From positions 1,860,001 through 1,924,000 of the forward strand of contig OY987227.1 of assembly GCA_963920705.1 (NCBI GenBank): a stretch of 64,000 nt of DNA, read 5' to 3'. Below the pieces are notes generated by a model. It had not been told where the DNA came from, ran no database searches, and saw nothing but the letters and a program-made list of their open reading frames with translations. The position numbers and the translations under genes were made by a program. Position 1 is the stretch's first letter. Each line of letters starts with the position of its first letter. Positions 57,998 to 64,000 of this stretch are shown in pieces. The stretch is from Odiellus spinosus. Its lineage: Eukaryota; Arthropoda; Arachnida; Opiliones; Phalangiidae.

Positions 57998-58067
57998 TTG
58001 TCCGTATAACGCCGGCATCCAAAAAAATTGTCGCCGGAAAGGGGGCGGAAACGCCGGCATCTTCTCT

Positions 58068-58073
58068 CGCGCC
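58068..58073. repeat. Target site duplication, right copy (CGCGCC)
   Basis: Identical to 38,858-38,863; satellite sequence TCGCTAAAAGATTAATTTA continues right after it. Confidence 0.95.
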
Positions 58074-61000
58074 TCGCTAAAAGATTAATTTATTCATTTG
58101 GAACTAAAACTGAGCTGGCGACTTATCGTTAAAGGCTAGGATATAATCGTGGCTAAATTCTTAAAAAAAAAAAGTCTATGCTACAAAATCAGCCTGGTGC
58201 AAATTCCAAGCACGATCAAAAAGAGCGAAAAAGATTGATTTAAAGGGGTACTAAAGAGCCTAGCCCGCCTTGCCGAAAAATTAATTTATTCATTTGGAAC
58301 TAAAACTGAGCTGGCGATTTATCGTTAAAGGTTAGGATATAATCGTGGCTAAATTCTTAAAAAGAAACATCAAAGCTACAAAATAAGCCTGTTGCAAATT
58401 GCAAGCACCATCAAAAAGAGCGAAAAAAAAATGATTTAAAGGGTAACTAAAGAGCCTAGCCCGCCTTGCCGAAAAAAATATTTTTTCATTTGGAACAAAA
58501 ACTGAGCTGGCGACTTATCGTTAAATGTTAGGAAATAATCGTTTCTAAATTCTTAAAGCGAAACGTCTAAGCTACAAAATAAGGCTGTTGCAAATTCCAA
58601 ACACCATCATAAAGAGCGAAAAAATTAATTTAAAGGGTAACTAAAGAGCCAATTCTGCCTTGCTAAAAAATTAATTTATTCATTTGGAACTAAAACTGAG
58701 CTGGCGACTTATAGTTAAAGGCTAGGATATAATCGTGGCTAAATTCATAAAGAGAAACGTCTAAGCTACAAAATCAGCGTAGTGCAAATTCAAAGCACTA
58801 TAAAAAGCCCGAAAAAAATTGATTTAAAGGGTGTGTAAAGAGCCTAGCCCGCCTCGCCAAAAAATTAATTTATTCATTTGGAACTAAAACTGAGCTGGCG
58901 ACTTATCGTTAAAGGCTAGGATATAATCGTCGCTAAATACTTAAAGAGAAACGTCTAAGCTACAAAATCAGCCTTGTGTAAGTTCTAAGTACCATCAAAA
59001 AGACCGAAAAAAATATATTTAAAGGGTAACTAAAGAGCCTAGCCCGCCTTGCCGAAAAAAATATTTTTTCATTTGGAACTAAAACTGAGCTGGCGACTTA
59101 TCGTTAAAGGTTAGGAAATAATCATTTCTAAATTCTTAGAGAGAAACGTCTAAGCTACAAAATCAGCCTGGTGCAAATTCCAAACACCATCAAAAAGAGC
59201 CGAAAAAAATTGATTTAAAGGGTGACTAAAGAGCCTAGCGCGCCTCGCCAAAAAATGAATTTATTCATTTGGAACTAAAACTGAGCTGGCGACTTATAGT
59301 TAAAGGCTAGGGTATAATCGTTTCTAAATTCTTAAAGAGAAACGTCAAAGCTAAAAAATCAGCCTAGTGCAAATTCCAAACACCATCAAAAAGGGCGAAA
59401 AAAATTGATTTAAAGGGTGACTAAAGAGCCTAGCCCGCCTTGCCGAAAAATTAATTTATTCATTTGGAACTAAAACTGAGCTGGCGACTTATCGTTAAAG
59501 GCTAGGATATAATCGTGGCTAAATTCTTAAAGAGAAACGTCTAAGCTACAAAATCAGCCTGGTGCAAATTCCAAACACCATCAAAAAGGGCGAAAAAAAT
59601 TGATTTAAAGGGTGACTAAAGAGCCTAGCCCGCCTTGCCGAAAAATTAATTTATTCATTTGGAACTAAAACTGAGCTGGCGACTTATCGTTAAAGGCTAG
59701 GAAATAATCGTTTCTAAATTCTTAGAGAGAAACGTCTAAGCTACAAAATCAATCTGGTGCAAATTCCAAACACCATCGAAAAGAGCGAAAAAATTGATTT
59801 AAAGGGTGACTTAAGAATCTAGCGCGCCTCGCCAAAAAATTAATTTATTCGTTTGGAACTAAAACTGAGCTGGCAACTTATAGTTAAAGGCTAGGATATA
59901 ATCGTGGCTAAATTCATAAAGAGAAACGTCTAAGCTACAAAATCAGCCTAGTGCAAATTCAAAGCACCATAAAAAGCCCGAAAAAAATTGATTTAAAGGG
60001 TGACAAAAGAGCCTAGCGCGCCTTCCCAAAAAATGAATTTATTCATTTGGAACTAAAACTGAGCTGGCGACTTATCGTTAAAGGCTAGGATAACATCGTG
60101 GTTAAATTCTTAAAGAGAAACGTTTAAGCTACAAAAAGGTTTGTTCTAGTTCTAAGCACCATAAAAAAGACCGAAAAAAATTGATTTAAAGGGTGACTAA
60201 AGAGCCTAGCCCGCCTTGCCGAAAAATTACTTTATTCATTTGGAACTAAAACTGAGCTGGCAAATTATCGTTAAAGGCTAGGATATAATCGTGGCTAAAT
60301 TCATAAAGAGAAACGTCTAAGCTATAAAATCAGCCTGGTGCAAATTCAAAGCACCATCAAAAAGACCGAAAAAAAAGGATTTAAAGGGTAACTAAAGAGC
60401 CTTGCCCGCCTTGACCAAAAAAAATATTTTTTCATTTTTAACTAAAACTGAGCTGGCGAATTATCGTTAAAGGTTAGGATATATTCGTGCCTAAATTCTT
60501 AAAGAGAAACGTCTAAGCTACAAAATCAGCCTGGTGCAAATTGCAAGCACGATCAAAAAGAGCGAAAAAAAAATTATTTAAACGGTGACTAAAAAGTTTA
60601 GCGCGCCTCGCCAATAAATTTATTTATTCATTTGGAACTAAAATAGAGCTGGCGACTTATAGTTAAAGGCTAGGATATTATCGTGGCTAAATTATTAAAG
60701 AGAAACGTCTAAGCTACAAAATCAGCCTTGTGCTAGTTCTAAGCACCATCAAAAAGACCGAAAAAAATTGATTTAAAGGGTAACTAAAGAGCCTAGCGCG
60801 CCTCGCCAAAAATGAATTTATTCATTTGGAACTAAAACCGAGCTGGCGACTTATAGTTATAGGCTAGGATATAATCGTGGCTAAATTCTTAAAGAGAAAC
60901 GTCTAAGCTAGAAAATCAGCCTGGTGCAAATTGCAAGCACGATCAAAAAGAGCGAAAAAAAATTATTTAAACGGTGACTAAAAAGTTTAGCGCGCCTCGC

Positions 61001-63866
61001 CAATAAATTTATTTATTCATTTGGAACTAAAATAGAGCTGGCGACTTATAGTTAAAGGCTAGGATATTATCGTGGCTAAATTATTAAAGAGAAACGTCTA
61101 AGCTACAAAATCAGCCTTGTGCTAGTTCTAAGCACCATCAAAATTAATGAATATATTCATTTGGAACTAAAACTGAGCTGGCGACTTATCGTTAAAGGCT
61201 AGGTTATAATCGTTTCTAAATTCTTAAAGAGAAACGTCAAAGGTACAAAATCAGCCTGGTGCAAATAACAAACACCATCAAAAATAGCGAAAAAAATGAT
61301 TTAAAGGGTGACTAAAGAGCCTAGCGCGCCTTGCCAAAAAATGAATTTATTCATTTGGAATTAAACTGAGCTGGCGACTTATCGTTAAAGGCTAGGATAT
61401 AATCGTGGCCAAATTCTTAAAAAGAAACGTCTAAGCTACAAAATCAGCCTGGTATTAATTCCAAGCACGATCAAAAAGAGCGAAAAAAATTGATTTAAAG
61501 GGTGACTAAAGAGCCCTGCGCGCCTTGCCAAAAAATGAATTTATTCATTTGGAATTAAACTGAGCTGGCGACTTATCGTTAAAGGCTAGGATATAATCGT
61601 GGCTAGATTCTTAAAGGGAAACGTCTAAGCTACAAAATCAGCCTTGTGCTAGTTCTAAGCACCATCAAAAAGACTGAAAAAAATTGATTTAAAGGGTAAC
61701 TAAAGAGCCTAGCCAGCCTTGCCGAAAAAAATATTTTTTCATTTGGAACTAAAACTGAGCTGGCGACTTATCGTTAAAGGTTAAGAAATAATCGTTTCTA
61801 AATTATTAAAGAGAAACGTTTAAGCTACAAAATCAGCCTTGTGCTATTTCTAAGCACCATCAAAAAGAGCGAAAAAAGTTGATTAAAAGGGTAACTAAAG
61901 AGCCTAGCCCGCCTCGCCGAAAAAAATATTTTCTCATTTGGAACTAAAACTGAGCTGGCGACTTATCGTTAAAGGCTAGGATAACATGGTGGTTAAATTC
62001 TTAAAGAGAAACGTTTAAGCTACAAAATCAGCCTTGTGCTAGTTCTAAGCACCATCAAAAAGACCGAAATAAATTGATTTAATGGGTGACTTAAGAACCT
62101 TGTGCGCCTCGCCAAAAAATTAATTTATTCATTTGGAACTAAAACTGAGCTGGCGACTTATCGTTAAAGGCTAGGATATAATCGTGGCTAAATTCTTAAA
62201 GAGAAACGTCTAAGCTAAAAAATCAGCCTGGTGCAAATTGCAAGCAAAAAGAGCGAAAAAAATTGATTTAAAGGGTGACTTAAGACCCTAGCCCGCCTCG
62301 CCAAAAAATTTATTTATTTATTTGGAACTAAAACTGAGCTGGCGACTTATCGTTAAAGGCTAGGATATAATCGTCGCTAAATACTTAAAGAGAAACGTCT
62401 AAGCTAAAAAATCAGCCTTGTGCTAGTTCTAAGCACCGTCAAAAAGACCGAAAAAAATAAGAGCCTAGCCCTACTTGCCGAAAAAAATAGTTTTTCATTT
62501 GGAACTAAAACTGAGCTGGCGACTTATCGTTAAAGGCTAGGATATAATCGTGGCTTAATTCTTAAAAAGAAACGTCTAAGCTACAAAATCAGCCTGGTGT
62601 TTATTCCAAGCACGATCAAAAAGAGCGAAAAAAATTGATATAAACGGTGACTAAAGAGCCCTGCGCGCCTTGCCAAAAAATGAATTTATTCATTTGGAAC
62701 TAAAACTGAGCTGGCGACTTATAGTTAAAGGCTAGGATATAATGGTGGCTAAATTATTAAAGAGAAACGTCTAAGCTACAAAATCAGCCTTGTGCTATTT
62801 CTAAGCACCATCAAAAAGAGCGAAAAAAGTTGATTTAAAGGGTAACTAAAGAGCCTAGCCCGCCTTGCCGAAAAAAATATTTTCTCATTTGGAGCTAAAA
62901 CTGAGCTGGCGACTTATAGTTATAGGCTAGTATATAATCGTGGCTAAATTCTTAAAAAGAAACGTCTAAGCTACAAAATCAGCCTGGTGCAATTCCAAAC
63001 ACCATCAAAAAGAGCGAAAAAAATAGATTTAAATGGTGACTAAAGAGCCTAGCGCGCCTTGCCAAAAAATGTATATATTCATTGGGAACTAAAACTGAGC
63101 TGGCGACTTATAGTTAAAGGCTAGGATATAATCGTCGCTAAATTCTTAAAGAGAAACGTCTAAGCTACAAAATCAGCCTGGTGCAATTCCAAACACCATC
63201 AAAAAGAGCGAAAAAAATTGATTTAAAGGGTGACTTAAGAGCCTAGAGCGCTTTGCCAAAAAATTAATTTATTCATTTGGAACTAAAACTGAGCTGGCGA
63301 CTTATCGTTAAAGGCTAGGATATAATCGTGGCTAATTTCTTAAAAAGAAACTTCTAAGCTACAAAATTAGCCTAGTGCAAGTTCTAAGCACCATTAAAAG
63401 ACCGAAACAAATTGATTTAATGGGTAACTAAAGAGCCTAGCCCGCCTTGACGAAAAAAAATATTTTTTCATTTGGAACTAAAACTGAGCTTGCGAATTAT
63501 CGTTAAAGGTTAGGATATATTCGTGCCTAAATTCTTAAAGAGAAACGTCTAAGCTACAAAATCAGCCTGGTGCAAATTCCAAGCACCATCAAAAAGAGCG
63601 AAAAAAAAATTATTTAAAGGGTGACTTAAGAGCCTAGCGCGCCTCGCCAAAAAATTAATTTATTCATTTGAACTAAAACTGAGCTGGCGACTTATCGTTA
63701 AAGGCTAGGATATAATCATGGCTAAATACTTAAAGACAAACGTCTAAGCTACAAAATCAGCCTTGTGCTAGTTCTAAGCACCATCAAAAAGACCGAAAAA
63801 ATTGATTTAAAGGGTTTCTAAAGAGCCTAACCCGCCTTGCCGAAAAAATATTTTTTCATTTAGAAC
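58074..63866. repeat. ~195-bp satellite array, block 3 (about 30 copies)
   Basis: Continuation of the array interrupted at 38,863. GGAACTAAAACTGAG markers recur from about 58,101 to 63,671 at 181-198-bp steps, with one short monomer (~132 bp, 61,025-61,157). Local dimers are duplicated; for example the pair at about 60,540-60,740 recurs at 60,925-61,130. The last monomer is cut off at about 63,866, where CATTTAGAACC leads into unique sequence. Confidence 0.95.
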
Positions 63867-64000
63867 CAGTGAAAGCTGACCGGAGACTGATAGAACTTTT
63901 GTCTTTCAGAGTGAATCACCAAATTGTACCTAACACTTGTGGACTTCTACACTCTGATCTCGTGGAATCCCAGCTGTATTATTCCCCTTGCATGAATTTA
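63867..64000. other. Unique sequence at the right edge
   Basis: The 134 bases after the satellite show no repeat and no open frame long enough to interpret; the window ends here. Confidence 0.5.

Larger units (their letters stand above)
38864..58067. mobile_element. Polinton/Maverick DNA transposon (endogenous virus-like), complete but decayed
   Basis: A 19,204-bp element with AG...CT termini (AGAGAAGATGCCGGC at the left; its inverse at the right), terminal inverted repeats and a 6-bp target duplication CGCGCC. It carries the whole Polinton hallmark set: protein-primed DNA polymerase B, retroviral-type integrase, FtsK/HerA-type packaging ATPase, adenain-type cysteine protease, and major and minor capsid proteins. 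Virion genes lie on the minus strand and polymerase on the plus strand. Most core genes contain stops or frameshifts, so this copy cannot make a full protein set. Accessory genes (BIR protein, a spliced CxxC gene, two paralogous proteins, a KELAV-type gene) fill 39.3-42.4 and 49.4-53.3 kb. The insertion target was the ~195-bp satellite. Confidence 0.96.
57267..58067 (-). repeat. Polinton right terminal inverted repeat (801 bp)
   Basis: It pairs with 38,864-39,277 in reverse orientation from AAACTGGCTTTG inward end to AGAGAAGATGCC at the tip. It is longer than the left copy for three reasons: a ~45-bp AAAGATAGGCTTAAAA segment is duplicated (about 57,285-57,345), an 84-bp segment is duplicated (57,551-57,718), and a further ~240 bp of purine-rich and unique sequence lies before the tip. 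The second copy of the terminal word (GCCGGCGTTATACGG) is absent from the very tip here. Confidence 0.9.

Noticed and set aside
57554..58088. Open frames in the right terminal repeat
   Set aside because: They arise from duplicated terminal-repeat segments and the purine tract; no homology or start context.
28025..63866. tRNA or snRNA-derived origin of the ~195-bp satellite
   Set aside because: I looked for A-box/B-box promoter words and a cloverleaf in the monomer and did not find a convincing set.

Overview
The window is eukaryotic repeat-rich DNA, most likely from an insect. It is AT-rich, has many TTAGG/AACCTAACC-like words, short (67 bp) GT-AG introns and TA-flanked miniature transposons, and no operon-style ribosome binding sites. 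The species cannot be named from the sequence. There is no convincing host gene; almost everything is satellite, minisatellite or transposon.

Layout. 1-25,889: one huge 18-bp minisatellite (consensus TTATTTTCAATTGAAGAG) with higher-order repeats of 1.3-3.6 kb. 25,890-28,024: AT-rich DNA with an ~89-bp tandem repeat, a 504-bp foldback MITE and a perfect 24-bp palindrome. 28,025-30,148, 32,418-38,863 and 58,068-63,866: three blocks (about 11, 33 and 30 copies) of one ~195-bp satellite. The first two are separated by a ~2.27-kb non-satellite insert. The second and third are one array split by a mobile element.

The centrepiece is a complete 19,204-bp Polinton/Maverick (38,864-58,067) that jumped into the satellite. 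It has AG...CT ends, terminal inverted repeats (414 bp left, 801 bp right) and an exact 6-bp target duplication CGCGCC. Its virion and integration genes lie on the minus strand from about 48.3 to 42.5 kb: packaging ATPase, small basic protein, a conserved Polinton protein, retroviral-type integrase, a minor jelly-roll-type capsid protein, a short glycine-rich minor virion protein, major capsid protein and adenain-type cysteine protease. The protein-primed DNA polymerase B runs on the plus strand at about 53.2-57.1 kb. Nearly all of these core genes are broken (in-frame TAG/TGA codons, frameshifts), so this copy is a decayed, non-autonomous relic.

Accessory cargo is the more unusual part: a near-perfect BIR (IAP-type) zinc domain; an intact three-exon, GC-rich, plus-strand gene with a CxxC motif; two divergent paralogous proteins near either end of the minus-strand block (possibly PC4-like; one has a basic nuclear-localisation-type stretch); and a KELAV-motif protein gene split by an 831-bp TA-flanked MITE. 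The element is therefore a stack of insertions: satellite, then Polinton, then MITE inside a Polinton gene.
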